The notes beneath the pieces were generated by a model. It did not search any database. It saw nothing but the letters and a program-made list of their open reading frames with translations, and was not told the origin of the DNA. Positions 44,961 to 57,345 of a stretch of DNA of 64,000 bases are shown here, piece after piece (the stretch's first letter is position 1; the number at the start of each line of letters is the position of its first letter). The position numbers were made by a program, and so were the translations under genes. This stretch comes from Chrysemys picta bellii (Eukaryota > Chordata > Testudines > Emydidae). Where the stretch lies: assembly GCF_011386835.1 (NCBI RefSeq), contig NC_088800.1, forward strand, positions 62,001-126,000. The letters are read 5' to 3'.

Positions 44961-45805
44961 GAAATCAATGCAGGGAACTATGCCTATCCCAGTCTTCAGA
45001 TCTCCCTTGCCTCAACAAGGAAGCCATACCAGTTTTCAGTGCTGAGGTGGGAGTCCATGCCAAAATGGTCTTTGATGGTCCTGAATCCTTTCCTGAGGGT
45101 GCTGTGCAATTTTTGCAAGTACCAACACAGTAGGCCCCGTGTGCCAGCCAGCAGAGGCATTGGCTGACTGGGACCTAGAAGAGACTGGATCCATCTTTGA
45201 AGTCAATCCTCACTCTTCAGGATCTGTACTCTCTCTCTCTCATTGATTGTTCCAAGGGATAGAACTTCAGATGAGTGTTCCAACTGAAAAGGAATGGCAA
45301 ACCAAGCAGCTATCTAGTACATGGCTCTCACTGAGACAAAAAAAGACAGTGGCCATGGCCATCTGTGAATGGCATAAGTCTGTCACAGGATGGCTATGGT
45401 TTGAAGCCCAAGGGCTTTGAATCCACCATTTTTGGCCCAGATAGGGGTGCAAAGTGCCAAGGAAAATTTAAATTTAAATCTGTTTGGGTTTATAACAGAA
45501 TTAAATAAAAAAGGAGGAAAAGGAATTAACCCTATTTAACTAATTAATTTGCAAGAAGCAGATTCTGCTCGGGAGTAGTGTGAAGACACCACTTGTTCCA
45601 TCTTGCTTCCACTAGCAGTGAGAGAGCTGAGGAACACCTATGGCTGCTCTGCCCTTTATTCTCTTGGGTGGAGGGGCACAAGGACATACATGGCGCAGGC
45701 ACGGCCCAACAATGCTATTAAGAGAGTCTGATCTCACATGCATAGGCATGCACATACCTTAGAGTGGGATCCAAACTGACACATACTTGAAGAACAATTC
45801 TTTAT
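44961..45805 (-). mobile_element. DIRS end fragment
   Basis: Ends at the right in ATGCACATACCTTAGAGTGG...CATACTTGAAGAACA, the same type of terminus as the other DIRS copies. No coding frame. Probably the other half of the copy at 39965-41015. Confidence 0.45.
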
Positions 45806-45810
45806 TACTT

Positions 45811-46267
45811 GGAGCTTGCTGCAAAGGCTAAAGACCTTTCAATATCACTGTCAGATATCTCAAACTGGGAATTACTATACACTCATTAAGCTAGTCATCC
45901 ATCTAACCGCTGGCTTGTGAAAGTGCATGTGACACAATTACCTTGGAACCTAGTGCTCTGAGCCTCAGTTTCCCTCTTCTGGCAGTAGGCATTTCAATCT
46001 CCCACTTTTGGCTAGGCCAACTCCAGTGCTTCTTACTGGCCTCTGGCCAAATCATAAACCCATCTCCTTTTCCCAAAGTAAACAGAAAGTCCAAAACAAA
46101 CAATCATTCAGCAATCTCAGGTTGGATCATCAACCCAACTCCAGGCTCAAAAATTCTTCCACTCCTTATGTCGGGGGAGGAAGGGGGAAAGGAAGGTTTC
46201 ACATCACCTTCCTCAATAAGCCTGCAGGGGTTCGGCCCTCCTTCTACTCTGAGTTCCGGCCCAGACA
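45811..46267. other. Intron, no feature recognised
   Basis: No repeat family recognised; open frames of up to 146 codons overlap in several frames and have no protein-like features. Confidence 0.4.
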
Positions 46268-46862
46268 CACTGTACAAGCATAAGAACATAAGAACGGCCA
46301 TATTGGGTCAGACCAAAGGTCCATCCAGCCCAGTATCCGGTCTACCGACAGTGGCCAATGCCAGGTGCCCCAGAGGGAGTTAACCTAACAAGTAATGATC
46401 AAGTGATCTCTCTCTTGCCATCCATCTCCACTCTCTGACAAACAGAGGCTAGAGACACCATTCCTTACCCATCCTGGCTAATAGCCATTAATGGATTTAA
46501 CCTCCATGAATTTATCTAGTTCTCTTTTAAACCCTGTTATAGTCCTAGCCTTCACAACCTCCTCAGGCAAGGAGTTCCACAGGTTGACTGTGCGCTGTGT
46601 GAAGAACTTCCTTTTATTTGTTTTAAACCTGCTGCCCATTAATTTCATTTGGTGGCCCCTAGTTCTTATATTATGGGAACAAGTAAATAACTTTTCCTTA
46701 TTCACTTTCTCCACACCACTCATGATTTTATAGACCTCTATCATATCCCCCCCTTAGTCTCCTCTTTTCCAAGCTGAAAAGTCCTAGCCTCTTTAATCTC
46801 TCCTCATATGGGACCCGTTCCAAACCCCTAATCATTTTAGTTGCCCTTTTCTGAACTAAAAT
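46268..46862 (-). mobile_element. CR1 LINE 3' part
   Basis: Minus-strand open frame 46478-46744: [49 protein letters not shown], the CR1 C-terminus. Tail at 46290-46400 (TATTGGGTCAGACCAAAGGT). Same subfamily as 3606-4490. Confidence 0.9.
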
Positions 46863-48645
46863 GGCTCACCTTCTCAGACCCCTTGCTTAAACTCCCTCAA
46901 CCACTTTTTACCTCCACCTGCTTGTAGGCCTTTTCCACAGCCCCTTCCTTGTGTCTGTGCATGGCTCTCTTTTTCTCTCTTTTCCTTTGGCCCACTTCAG
47001 AGAGCCTCCTAGCACTCTCTGCCTCCATCTGGCTCTATTGTCGGGAGCAGGAAAACTCTTCTACATGTCTCTCCCTGATCCTAGTTTTCTTGCAGGTCTC
47101 TTCCCCCTACCAAGCTAAGCAGGCTCTTCTCTTGTATAGAAAGTTTCAAAACCCATCATCATGTGATGAGGCAGATCATTAGGAACAGGTAGGCCCACTG
47201 CAAATCCCTCATCAAAATCTACTTCTGCTGGGATGCCTATAATCTGTAAAATTGGGATAATACTTTCCTACCACCCAAGGGCAGAGGATAAGTTAATGTC
47301 TATGAAACACTCAAATGCTATAGTGAATAGCATTATGAATAAATCAATCTTCAAGAAGAAAATGTGTTGACCCGCCATAAGACCTATGACAGCTCAACAA
47401 TTTTAGGAGGGTTGCCAATGGACTCAACCAGAATTATGAAATGTAATAATGATCTTTATCTTCTTAATGTTTGTCTGCTCATGGACTTCAAAAATGTCAG
47501 AGCTTTATTCTCAGTTGAATAAACTGAATTGTTGCCTTTATTCCTGGCTCTGAATGTACTTGGAATCCTACTTCTTTACCATGTTAGACCTTGTAAAAGA
47601 CAAATTATTAAAAATATACCATAGTAATAATTATCCCCTCCAACATTGCAGACCTCCGTAATAATATGCATACAAATATTACATAAACTAGTTTACTTTG
47701 AGGCCCTACTAAGTTTAGAAAACTACACTAATGCATTCTATAAACAGCATTCATATACAATATACATGCAAAATTCACTGAAAGTTAGGCTTAAAATAAG
47801 AAGATAATCTTTAAGTTATTTATAAGGAAAAAATATTATATGCTTATCTGTATCATAAGTATTTACAATAAAGTACTTGAGCACTGAACATAGTCAAGTA
47901 AGAGAGCATAAAACATTATATACATACATATATATTCATTATGTATTTATTTATACTTTACATTTAAGTGTATACATACATATTATTATAGTTATATACA
48001 CACACTTTATATAAACTCTTCTCCTATGCTGAGGTTACAGCTATGTAATAAATACATTTATCATGCACTCTGTTCACTACAATTATGTTCCAGACCCTGA
48101 GCAGGTTCAAACCCATCACAAAAATACTTCCTTTCCATACTCCCAAAGGTGGACTCTCCCCCTCAATAATCACACCTGTCCAAGGTCCAGAATGAGCAAG
48201 ATTCAGTCTTGGACTAGGAACTGCTTTTCCATACACAAAAATATGATTACTTTGAAATCTGCAAACTTTAAATTACTGGATATAAGAGTTCCTCAATATT
48301 GTAGTGGGTCCCTAGGATTCACTCCCAGCCCTTGAAGACCCTGAAATATCAGCCTTTAAGTTGTGACATTTACCATTCATGAGTAATGCTGCCATTTCAA
48401 ACTCACACTGATAAAGCCTTTATACCACATCATCAAGTATTCCATTATACGTACACAATCACAATATCTCTTGCACATGTGTTATGCTGTTGGATTACTA
48501 AATTTACTTTTTAAATACTTTTTAAAGTTTTCCAAAGTAACATTAACTCTCATATGGGAGGTTTGTGATCATCCCATATAATTAATGTGTGATGGTTTGT
48601 GGTATTATAAATACTTTCACAATGATTACATACGCTTTTCCATAC
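46863..48645. other. Intron, no gene; AT-rich in part
   Basis: About 1.8 kb without a recognised gene. 47570-48060 is strongly AT-rich with TATATACATACATATATATT-like runs near 47925-47945. Confidence 0.5.
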
Positions 48646-48809
48646 CTCCTGTTTCTGCTGCCTGTCACTCAAGAGCTGCTTGAGATACCAGTCACAATTT
48701 TCTCGCTGTAATCCTCGGAGTCCCAGGGCTGGTGATGTCAAAACTTCAAATAATGCTAATGCATCTCCCTGTTCCAAAACCAGATCTATCTTTGATAGGG
48801 CTGAATGTG
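48646..48809 (-). CDS. IQGAP1: IQGAP1 exon: IQGAP repeat region
   Basis: 164 bp (about residues 307-361). The translation runs HSALSKIDLVLEQGDAL to SDRQQKQE and contains SPALGLRGLQREN and DWYLKQLLSD. Acceptor CCCTAG, donor GAG/GTATGG. Open reading continues a short way into the intron and then stops, as expected for an internal exon. Confidence 0.95.
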
Positions 48810-49091
48810 CTAGGGAGAGAGCAAAGTAAAGTAAGGGTCAAAAGCTAAATGTAGCAAACATTAGGCTTCTATAGCAGAGGCCTCAAAGGCATCTCTTCCT
48901 GAACACTACTGACCGATAGTTTAGGCCTGGAAGTCTCCAAGTCAGACTCCAAAATCACTCAGGAGGACTTTAACAAGTGAAAGAGATGAAAATGGTATGT
49001 AATACTCAGGGCACAGAGTTTAATGGGGATCCTTCACTTCTTTAAGGGGCCAGGGGAGGGACAAGGGGCAGGATGAATTCATAATATAGAG

Positions 49092-50018
49092 CAGGGGTCA
49101 GCAACCTACGGCACGTGTGCCAAACATGGCACGCGAGCCGATTTTAAGTGGCATGCAGCTCCCTTCCGTGGTCCTGGACCCCAACCCCACTCAACCCCCC
49201 CCTGCTCACCGCTCTCCCCTGCGGGGGCAGGAGGCAGAAGCTTGGTTCTGCGGCAGCCAAGCTTTCCCTCTCCCCCGCTTCTTCCCCCAGCGGTGCTTTC
49301 CTGCCCCGCCTCCTCTCCGTCCCTGGCCAATCAGCTGATGGCCCTAGCGAGGGTGAGGGGGAAGAGCGGCAGCGTGCACACTGCACCGTAGAGGACACAG
49401 AGAGAGGTAGGGACGGAGCCTGGGGGAAAGGGGTGGAACAGGGCATATACCTTCCAGCCCTCTGCCCTGAGCGGCTCAGGGCAGGGGGCTGGGAGCACCC
49501 CCACAAGCCGAGCACCCCAACCTTCTGCCCTGCACCCTCACAGCCCCATCCCTCTGCCCTGAACCCCCCATACACCCAGCCGTCTGCCCTGAACCCCCCC
49601 ACCCAACATACACCCAGCCGTCTGCCCTGCACTCCCCACAGCCCTGATCTCTGAACCCCCGCCACACACACCCCAGCCCTCTACCCTGACCCCTGAAACA
49701 CACACACACCCAGGTCTGGGGTCCCGGCCGCAGGCCCTGATCAGCCCTCTACTGGCCTAGGTGAACAAAACCCCAGGCTGGCAGCGAGCTGAGCAGGCTG
49801 GTGGCGTAAGATCAGCATTTTAATTTAATTTTAAATGACGCTTCTTAAACATTTTGAAAACCTTGTTTACTTTATCTACAATAATTTAGTTATATAATAT
49901 AGACTTATAGAAAGAGACCTTCTAAAAACGTTAAAATGTATTACCGGCACGCAAAACCTTAAATTAGAGTGAATAAATGAAGACTCGGCACACCACTTCT
50001 GAAAGGTTGCTGACCCCG
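49092..50018. mobile_element. hAT-like non-autonomous DNA transposon
   Basis: Left end CAGGGGTCAGCAACCTACGG and right end AAGGTTGCTGACCCCG are inverted repeats (one base lost on the right). 8-bp duplication ATATAGAG at 49084-49091 and 50019-50026. The inside at 49150-49740 is GC-rich with a degenerate tandem of CCCTGAACCCCC and CCCAGCCGTCTGCCCTG units. This produces long open frames on both strands (175 and 168 codons) with no protein character. Confidence 0.92.
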
Positions 50019-50159
50019 ATATAGAGAAATACTATGAACAAATACAGCAAGGAGAGCTACTCAACTTAGTTCAAAGTACAGGGATGGAAGGGGGAGTAAA
50101 GGAGCCACACAAGTCTGAATACTCTTTATCCAGGTCTATTAGTTCAGTGGGAAACTTAC

Positions 50160-50250
50160 TGTTGACTTTGTTGACATTGCCCTGAATTTCAGCTTGAGTC
50201 AGCAGCTCTTCGTACACATCCCTCTCTCTCTCCGAATTCTCAGAGCCAGT
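50160..50250 (-). CDS. IQGAP1: IQGAP1 exon: IQGAP repeat region
   Basis: 91 bp (about residues 277-306 plus one base of a Thr codon). The translation runs TGSENSERERDVYEELL to GNVNKVN. The YEELLTQAEIQGN segment is an IQGAP hallmark. The TGSEN start differs slightly from the mammalian form, which lacks the Gly-Ser. Acceptor TTGTCAG, donor ACA/GTAAGT. Confidence 0.95.
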
Positions 50251-51311
50251 CTGACAATGAAACAAAATTTTCAATGCAGCTGTAGAGTAGACTTTGCAGT
50301 GTGTTGTTTACAGGCCTCTTACAGTCCTCCAACAGAAAGGGCAATGAACATAACTAATGTACACCTACATGAAGTTCTAAACCACTGCACAAGAGGTCAG
50401 TAACAACTACACACACAGAAAAGGGAGTCCTGAAAGTGAATATCCCTAGGTGTGTACACACACACACTCTATAGATCTCCAGCAAACAGAGAAGGATATA
50501 CAATATATAAGACTGGATGATTTCATTTAACAGCTCTGTGTGGGCACACAGAAGGAATCCCAGGACGTATAATGCAATAGATCCAGTTAGGCAGACATAT
50601 ACAGGTTCTCAAACTGGAAATGTACCAAACCAAATAAATGGATATGATATTCCAGAACAGGCCACATATCTAAGTATTGCTAATTTGCCTATCACTATGG
50701 CAAAGAGCAGACAACCGATAGTCTGGGTAGAATTCTGTAAGCAGATTCATTTACAAAGTAACATACCAAGCTTTTGGGACCACAGTGTTTAGACTTGGAT
50801 GTGTAGTGCTTGTAAATATCAGCCTCTATAGAGTAGGATTACTCACAGCCTAGGTAGACTTGGAGAACGAGATTCACTAAGCAAGTTTAGTCTAGGTGAA
50901 GTTCTAGAAATAGTTCAAATTTTGTGGGATGGTGGGTTTGTTACATATATACATTAGGAAGACTCAAAAATTCTATAAAAAAAAAGAGGACAGGCTTTAT
51001 TGATGTCTAGAATAAGACAGCTCCTCTATGTTCTTCCACCATGCATATTCCTTGGGAATCTGTGTGTAAGAGATTCAACTACAAATTAGATGTAAAACTA
51101 TAATATCTGTTTTCTTCAATCTCATAATAGATTAAATTAATCCCTGGAAACTACAATGGAATTTCACTAAGGATAAATCTGGCCTAACATCTTACACAAA
51201 AGACTGAACAATATGGTTTCACTGGATTCCATGAGCAACCTCCTTTGGTGACATAATGAACTCAATACAATGAAGATGAATTCGTAACTAGAAAGGAACA
51301 TTGATTTTTAC
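50251..51311. other. Intron, no feature recognised
   Basis: Short CACACACA run near 50455-50466. Otherwise no repeat or gene recognised. Confidence 0.45.
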
Positions 51312-51490
51312 CCTGTTTTTGGCATTCTCCATCTTGTCCTTCTTTGCCCGATACAATGTGTCCTGATAGATTGATGCCAGCAGTTCATCAAGATTCACCA
51401 ACATGGCATTGGAGTTTTTCATTGCCAACAGGGTGTCAGCTGGAACTTGGCGGTCAATTGCTTCATTAATGGCAATAACAGCAGCATGCA
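51312..51490 (-). CDS. IQGAP1: IQGAP1 exon: first IQGAP-specific repeat
   Basis: 179 bp (about residues 217-276). The translation begins HAAVIAINEAIDRQ and ends DKMENAKNR. The AVIAINEAI core opens the first of the roughly 60-80-residue helical IQGAP repeats. The same core returns in later exons as AVARINSAI, SVALINRAL, LAIGLINEAL and LGILAINEAV. Acceptor TTTTTCAG, donor AGG/GTAAAA. Confidence 0.96.
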
Positions 51491-51856
51491 CTGAAAAACA
51501 AATCACAGCTTCCCTGTTAACTGCAAAGATGAATGCTCTGTCCTGTAATAAATTAAAGGCTTATCTGGTAAAGAAGAAAACAGCTGACTAGAGCTTTGGC
51601 ATTGTTGCAAGAATTATCAGTATATAAATTATAAGTAAGACTTTGTATTTTTGACAACGGTAGTACTTATTTCCTGATATTGTAGTTTGATTTTGACCAA
51701 ATCACATTCCGATTTTCTAACAAAAATGTCTTGGCCATAGAAGGCCTGTGTTGACTTAAACAATAGGGACTATTATAGCCAGCACTATAACATGCACTTT
51801 CTATCCAGTCTGGCAATTTAAACGGTCACAGAGGATGAAAATCCATTTCCCCTTAC

Positions 51857-51970
51857 ATGCTGCTTCATCCACAGAGAGTTCGTTAGCTAAAATTCCTCCA
51901 ATCTTGCTGAAGGCAGGCATCTGAATTCCATACTTCTCCAGCTCACTCCTCATGTTACTGATCTCCTCCT
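51857..51970 (-). CDS. IQGAP1: IQGAP1 exon: linker before the IQGAP repeats
   Basis: 114 bp (about residues 179-216). The translation runs EEEISNMRSELEKY to ELSVDEAA, with the PAFSKIGGILANELSVDEAA motif shared by IQGAPs. The donor is at GCAT/GTAAGG; only this border keeps phase with the next exon, giving Leu-His across the junction. An AG at 51971-51972 supplies the acceptor. Confidence 0.95.
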
Positions 51971-52625
51971 CTGAAACACAGAGGGGAAGGGTGTAATGTG
52001 GGCAAAACATTCAGAATCAGTCCTAAGATCAGCTATTGACACAGAAAAATTAGAACAGCTACAATAGATTGCAAATTGCCCTTTCACAAATACTTTGTGC
52101 ATGCAGTCTGAGAAGAGACAAAACTCTCCTATATTCGTTCCAGTCATTCAAATGGGAGGGCCTCACAGAAGTCTGTCTCACTACATAGTTTTGTGCTCCT
52201 AGCGACAAAGGTTTGAAACAGATTACGTGATCCCTGTACGTCTCAAAGTATGGCTGCCAGCAGGGCAAGGAACGTACATACAAAACATCCTACAAAGCTT
52301 GTTTTCTTCTGCAGCTGGTTCTCTGGAAGGAAAAAGACTAAAGCCAAGGGAAGGGGAGGGAGAGACAGTGGAGACATACTACTGTTAACAGAGCCAATAA
52401 CTAAATAATTCAGAATAAAACTTCCTCCTAAAATTCTGGAGTCTCCTTCCCCAGCTAGGATGGGAGGAATCCCCCACCCACTAAACACAAATGAAGTTAC
52501 AGCCCTGGCTGCCTTTGGGCATTAATCCTCCTCTGTCCATTATGTACAGCATCTACTGGAGTAAGTAAACAGGGCATGCAAATTCATAAACATTCAAATC
52601 TCAGAGAAGCAAGAAATCTCCATAC

Positions 52626-52693
52626 CTGTGAAGTCCACCTTCCCATATAAATCTTGAATCTGAGGGGCCAGTCCCAGTTTAAACAGGTACAGA
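52626..52693 (-). CDS. IQGAP1: IQGAP1 exon: end of calponin-homology domain and linker
   Basis: 68 bp (completes the split Ser codon, then about residues 157-178, plus one base of a Glu codon). The translation runs LYLFKLGLAP to GKVDFT. It joins the calponin-homology domain to the helical repeats. Acceptor TTCCTAG, donor ACAG/GTATGG. Confidence 0.95.
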
Positions 52694-54722
52694 CTAGGAA
52701 ACATAATGCAGGAATAATTAGCACTAATTACTCCTTGTCGTCTTTACCCCACTCACAAGTAAATAAGGGAGAGAGAGATACTGGGAAACATTCAGCTAAG
52801 TGGAAAGACTTCTAGATGGTTAAAACCTGCCTTTTCAATTGTGATGGTGATTGATTCTCCCAGTGAAGCGTTTGTGTATGAAGGAATGTCACCGTGAAAA
52901 AACAATATACCCCTCTCCAGAAAGAAAGATCCATATTTAAAAGTTCCCTTCTGATCAGCAGACATCTGGTTGCACATCTGGGTAACTTCCCACCAAAGAT
53001 TTGCTTTATTCTGTTGGTTAACAGCACAGAGCCAGCCCAACCCTACAGGCACAAAACACACCATGCAGCTACCTAGGTTGGTAAGGAAAGTTTGTATATT
53101 CTTTACTGCACTAGGTAACTGCAAGGTTTGCTGGTGCCTATAGGGTTGGGATTGCAAAGTGAAGTAAGATAAATTGAATTAAGGCCACTCTAATTCTGAA
53201 TATAAGTGTCAACACCAGGGTTTAATGCAATTTAGTTTATCCACTTTAAATTCACACTTTTAGTTAATTCAGATTAACTTTCCTGAGTGTCCCCATGTAG
53301 ACTAGTCCTTACTCTTGGAGACCTATATGTTGCCCATTATTTATATTTCAGCAAAAAGCTGACTCATTCTGAATATCTGGATTCTGATTTACACATCACT
53401 GGCAAAGAGGACCAGACTGATAAGGAGATATGAACATCTGCCAGCTGAGCCCAACTACTCAAAGAATAACTGCAGCAGCTATCGTGAAGCTGCCAGTAAG
53501 GAGGCGCTTCACCACTAACAATGACCCAAATCCCTTTCATACTGGGCAAAGGAGCATACACTACACAGTTCCATAATTGGCCATCACACAGTGCCAAGTG
53601 TTCCTGACCGCAAGTTATACTAAATGTTGGGAACTGGGTTGAAAGCAGGTTCACTTCTACAAACAATCTGATTCTACACCAGCCTGAAACTTCTGTTGAT
53701 GTTCAGCTATTTGCAATCTATCTTGATGTTTCCTCCTCAGATTTCACCCTGACAAAGGATCAGAAAGCAAAAGAACAAGCTCCTTCTTGAGGACTGAAAC
53801 TGAGTGAGCATAAGATGGAGACCCAAACTGATATGGCTCAGTGCTCTTTATACAGAAATGTCTTAAGGAGTGTTCTTCATGTGAAGCCCACTAAATATTC
53901 TTCTGCAATCAGATTGGAAACCTGCATCCAAACTGGTTTATCAGGAAGGACTAAGTCATTGCAATGCAATGTTCTATCTCTCTAGAGCATGAAGCGGGAG
54001 CAAAACTATCCACTTCAACACACTCTAATGAGGCAAAGACAGAAGTACCTAGCACAGCCAAATGGATCTTTCTAGTTACCTCAAGAGGTGAGAGATTAAC
54101 CCTCTGACCTCTGAAAGGGTTTTAAAGCTTTACATGGCTTTTCAAAAAGCCCCCAAAAGTCTCCCTGATTTATCCTAAAAATAAACATGCTGCACACAGA
54201 AGGTTGGCCTCACTTTACCTGCTGCTCAGCTGAACAAACAAGCCTGCACCTATTCTCTCCAGACACAAACTGAAATTCATAGTTTATTAGCAGGTGAAAA
54301 TGACAGTGTTGTCACTTCCCCTTCTGCCTCTCACACTGCAGGTCTAGATATAGATTCAGACAGTGCACACAACCGTGAAAATCTAGAACCATTATAGAAG
54401 TAAACATGCATCATATGAGACAGAATGGGGCATGTGCATACTCATGCTTCTGAACACCCACAGTACGTTCATACCCTTCCTAAGATTAATTTTCAATTCA
54501 GTGATATTTTATTAGCATGACAAGCTATACAAGTGTGGCCAAAGCGAGGGTGGGAGTGGGAAGAGTAGACCCTTTAAAGCAAACCCAAGACAGCACTTCA
54601 CACTATATGTTTGGGATTTGATCCTCGTGACCAGCTGTCATTAGTGTCCATTCCTGATCTGGTGGCAGGACGATACATAATGTGATACTATCTCAATTCT
54701 CTTTTATGGTCACACAAATACT
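52694..54722. other. Intron, no gene; possible decayed DNA element
   Basis: About 2 kb. 53160-53320 has the sequence type of a decayed hairpin element (AATTAAGGCCACTCTAATTC and, near the end, CCCCATGTAGACTAGTCC), but I cannot define its borders. Nothing else recognised. Confidence 0.35.
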
Positions 54723-55526
54723 GTAGATTCCACTTATTGGGCAACCCCTTGGTAGCCAGCAAAAAGTTGCTATTATCCAGCAGCTGCTAATAAGTGGAAG
54801 GTAGGTTGTGAGACAGCAGTCAAAGAAGGAAGTGCCAGAACTTCACTTCTCTGGCTGCAGCCTTGCAAACCTGCCTGCAGGCAGGACAGCAGCAGGGAGG
54901 GGGGCTGCAGCCTGGATGCCAGGGCTTTCCAAAGGGAGTGGGGGCTCTGAGGGCCCACAGAGCTGCATGGTACCTTTCCCTGCATTCTCCACACATCACA
55001 GCAATTCTTTCCCTATGTGGAGTCTCCCAGCAGGGTGTAGCCCAGAGCAGCACAGGGAGAGGTACCACTGGGCTACTGCCCCTCTCATCCCAGCTACTGC
55101 TCTGCCCACAGCCTTCCCCCACCTCTCCTCCCCACCCGCCTCTTACCTCCTGTGCAGAGCCTGTGCACATGCAGGTTTTCCAGCCTGCTGCCCCCTCCCC
55201 ACCCTCCACTATTGCTTTGACGACAGCCTCCTCTCCCCTCCCAGCCACCTACTTCCTGTGCAGTCTCAGTGTGCAGGCAGGCTTCCATGGCTGCAACAGG
55301 GGTGCTCAGCACATTCCAGTGCTTCCTTCTGGGGCCGCAGCCCCACAAACCTGCCTGCAGGTAGAACCTTTCTCCCAAAAGACGTTGTGAATAAGCAACA
55401 TGCTGTTGCCACTATCCGGATCCCATTAATATTAAAGTCAATGGGGTGGGATTGGTTTCCAGCAAAATGTTGCTATTAACTGTAAGTTGTTTATATCTGG
55501 GTCACTATTAAGTGGAACCTACTATA
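54723..55526. mobile_element. Non-autonomous DNA transposon
   Basis: The left GTAGATTCCACTTATTGGGC and the complement of the right ATTAAGTGGAACCTAC are inverted ends. Next to them AAAAAGTTGCTATTA on the left and AAAATGTTGCTATTA on the right are a second shared motif. The GC-rich centre (54850-55380) gives a 223-codon open frame and others on both strands without protein features. Confidence 0.72.
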
Positions 55527-55955
55527 TGGAACTGCTTCTCTGGGGTAGGGCACTCTATACGGCACACACCTTCAAAAGGCTCTGATTACACTTCTTGCTT
55601 CATGATACCGTGATTCACAAATATGCACATATACACACACAATCCCCAAGGAAGGAGATTCACAGCTGTACACACCCCATCTCTAAGGCTTGGGAATCTC
55701 AAGATGTATATGCTGCCGCCAATGGCTGGTGATATCACTGACTCTTAAACATGCATAGCACTTATCACTGGAAACATAAATGCATTCATCATTTCATAGA
55801 TGTCACTCCTGAAAGCTGCAGATCTTTCTTTAAGCCCACAGTACATTCACCCCCCACCAACTCTGAATCAGAATGCATTTGCATTCCCACAGACTTCAGA
55901 TTTCTAGGTAGCCTTCATTCACTCACAATTCAGCCTCCTACCTAACACACATTAC
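55527..55955. other. Intron, no feature recognised
   Basis: Nothing recognised before the exon at 55956-56032. Confidence 0.4.
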
Positions 55956-56032
55956 CTGAGTGCATGGATACAATAGATGCAGCGTGGCATGTTCTTCCGA
56001 TCATAGATGTCAGTAGTTTCTGGGTAGAAAAT
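55956..56032 (-). CDS. IQGAP1: IQGAP1 exon: calponin-homology domain, end
   Basis: 77 bp (about residues 131-155, plus two bases of a split Ser codon). The translation runs IFYPETTDIYDR to CIYCIHAL and is essentially identical to mammalian IQGAP1. It forms the C-terminal helices of the calponin-homology domain. Acceptor ATTCAG, donor CAG/GTAATG. Confidence 0.96.
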
Positions 56033-56644
56033 CTGAATATAAAACAAAGTTAACCATCAGAATAATACCCTACTCTAGCCATCCTAGTAGGAAGGATTCT
56101 GACAATCCTAAAACTCCTCCAGCCCAGTCATGAGATAGGTAGTTCTTGGAGCACAACGTGTCTCCCCTCCACTTTGTACCCCACTGAGGCCCCTCCTAGC
56201 TGAAGCCTCACATTTCTCCCATGCGTCTACCAACAAACCTGTTCCCCACTTTCCTTACATGTACTCTCACATACACATCCCTGCTCAGCCCCATGCCCCT
56301 TTTATGTGACCACCGCGCATTGGCTCCCCACAGAGATACTGTGTGGTGTACCTGGGGAACTGGGTTGGAGATGCTGAGGGAGCCAAGAGATGAGCAGGGA
56401 TATTTACATGAGGGGTTGGGGAAGAGGATTTTGTTTGGACTGGGTGGGCAGAAGGGGACTATGTGTGAGTGGCCTAGGAGAATGGTAAAGACAGTGTTGT
56501 GCTGCAAGGCACCTGGGGCCATATTTTCCAACAAATGTTGGGGGTCATATTTTTAATTGTTCATCCCCAGCAGCTCCTATTATCACATTCTTGGATCCAG
56601 AGCTCTTTTGAAAGTCAGGCCCCTTAAAGGGTTAACGTGGAAGG

Positions 56645-56791
56645 CGTCACTACATAGATTCTAAGGCCAGAAGGGACCATTATGACAGTCTGACCTCCTG
56701 TGAGCATATCCAATCTTGATTTAAAAATTGTCAGTAATGGAGAAACCATCATGACCCTTGGCAAATTGTTCCAATGGTTAATTACTCTTGC

Positions 56792-56840
<49 letters not shown>

Positions 56841-57345
56841 CCTTATTTGCAGTCTGCATTTATCTAGCTTCAACTTCCAGCCATTAAATGTTAGACCTTC
56901 CTCTGCTAGATAAGAGCCCATTATTAAATACTTGTTCTCCCTGTAGATACTTATAGACTGTAAATCAAATCACTCCTCAGCCTTCTATTTATTGTATTAA
57001 GCTAAATAGACTGAGCATCCTGAGTCTATCATTATAAGGCATGTTTTCTAATCCTTTAAATCATTCTTGTGGGTCTTCTCTAAACACTCTCCAATGTATC
57101 AACATTCTTCTTGAATTGTGGGCACCAGAAGTGGACACAGTATTCCAGAAGTGGTCATACCAGTGCCAAATACAGAGGTAAAAAAACCTCTCTACTCCTA
57201 TTCGAGATTCCCCCATTAATGCATCCCAACATCACATTAGCTCTTTTCGCCACAGCATTACCCTGGGAGCTCATATTCAGCTGATTATTTGTCATGACCC
57301 ACAAATCTTTTTCACAATCAGAAGTGCTGACTATTTCCGGGTTAT
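56645..57345 (-). mobile_element. Old CR1-type LINE 3' part with a TA microsatellite
   Basis: Minus-strand CR1 tail (TTCTAAGGCCAGAAGGGACC near 56660) and eroded C-terminal coding region (reads like an LPYEE region near 57010 and a PLYKSM-like region near 57160). Interrupted at 56796-56838 by poly-A followed by (TA)16. Confidence 0.72.
56796..56838. repeat. Poly-A and (TA)n microsatellite
   Basis: A run of A (56796-56806) passes into an uninterrupted TATATA tract to 56838, inside an old CR1. Likely variable in length. Confidence 0.95.

Noticed and set aside
49144..49671. 168- and 175-codon open frames on opposite strands
   Set aside because: They are by-products of a CCCTGAACCCCC-type degenerate tandem inside a hAT element with a clear 8-bp duplication.
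54808..55479. 223-codon open frame as a new gene
   Set aside because: It lies inside a terminal-inverted-repeat element, overlaps other long frames on both strands, and its composition follows GC-rich low-complexity sequence.
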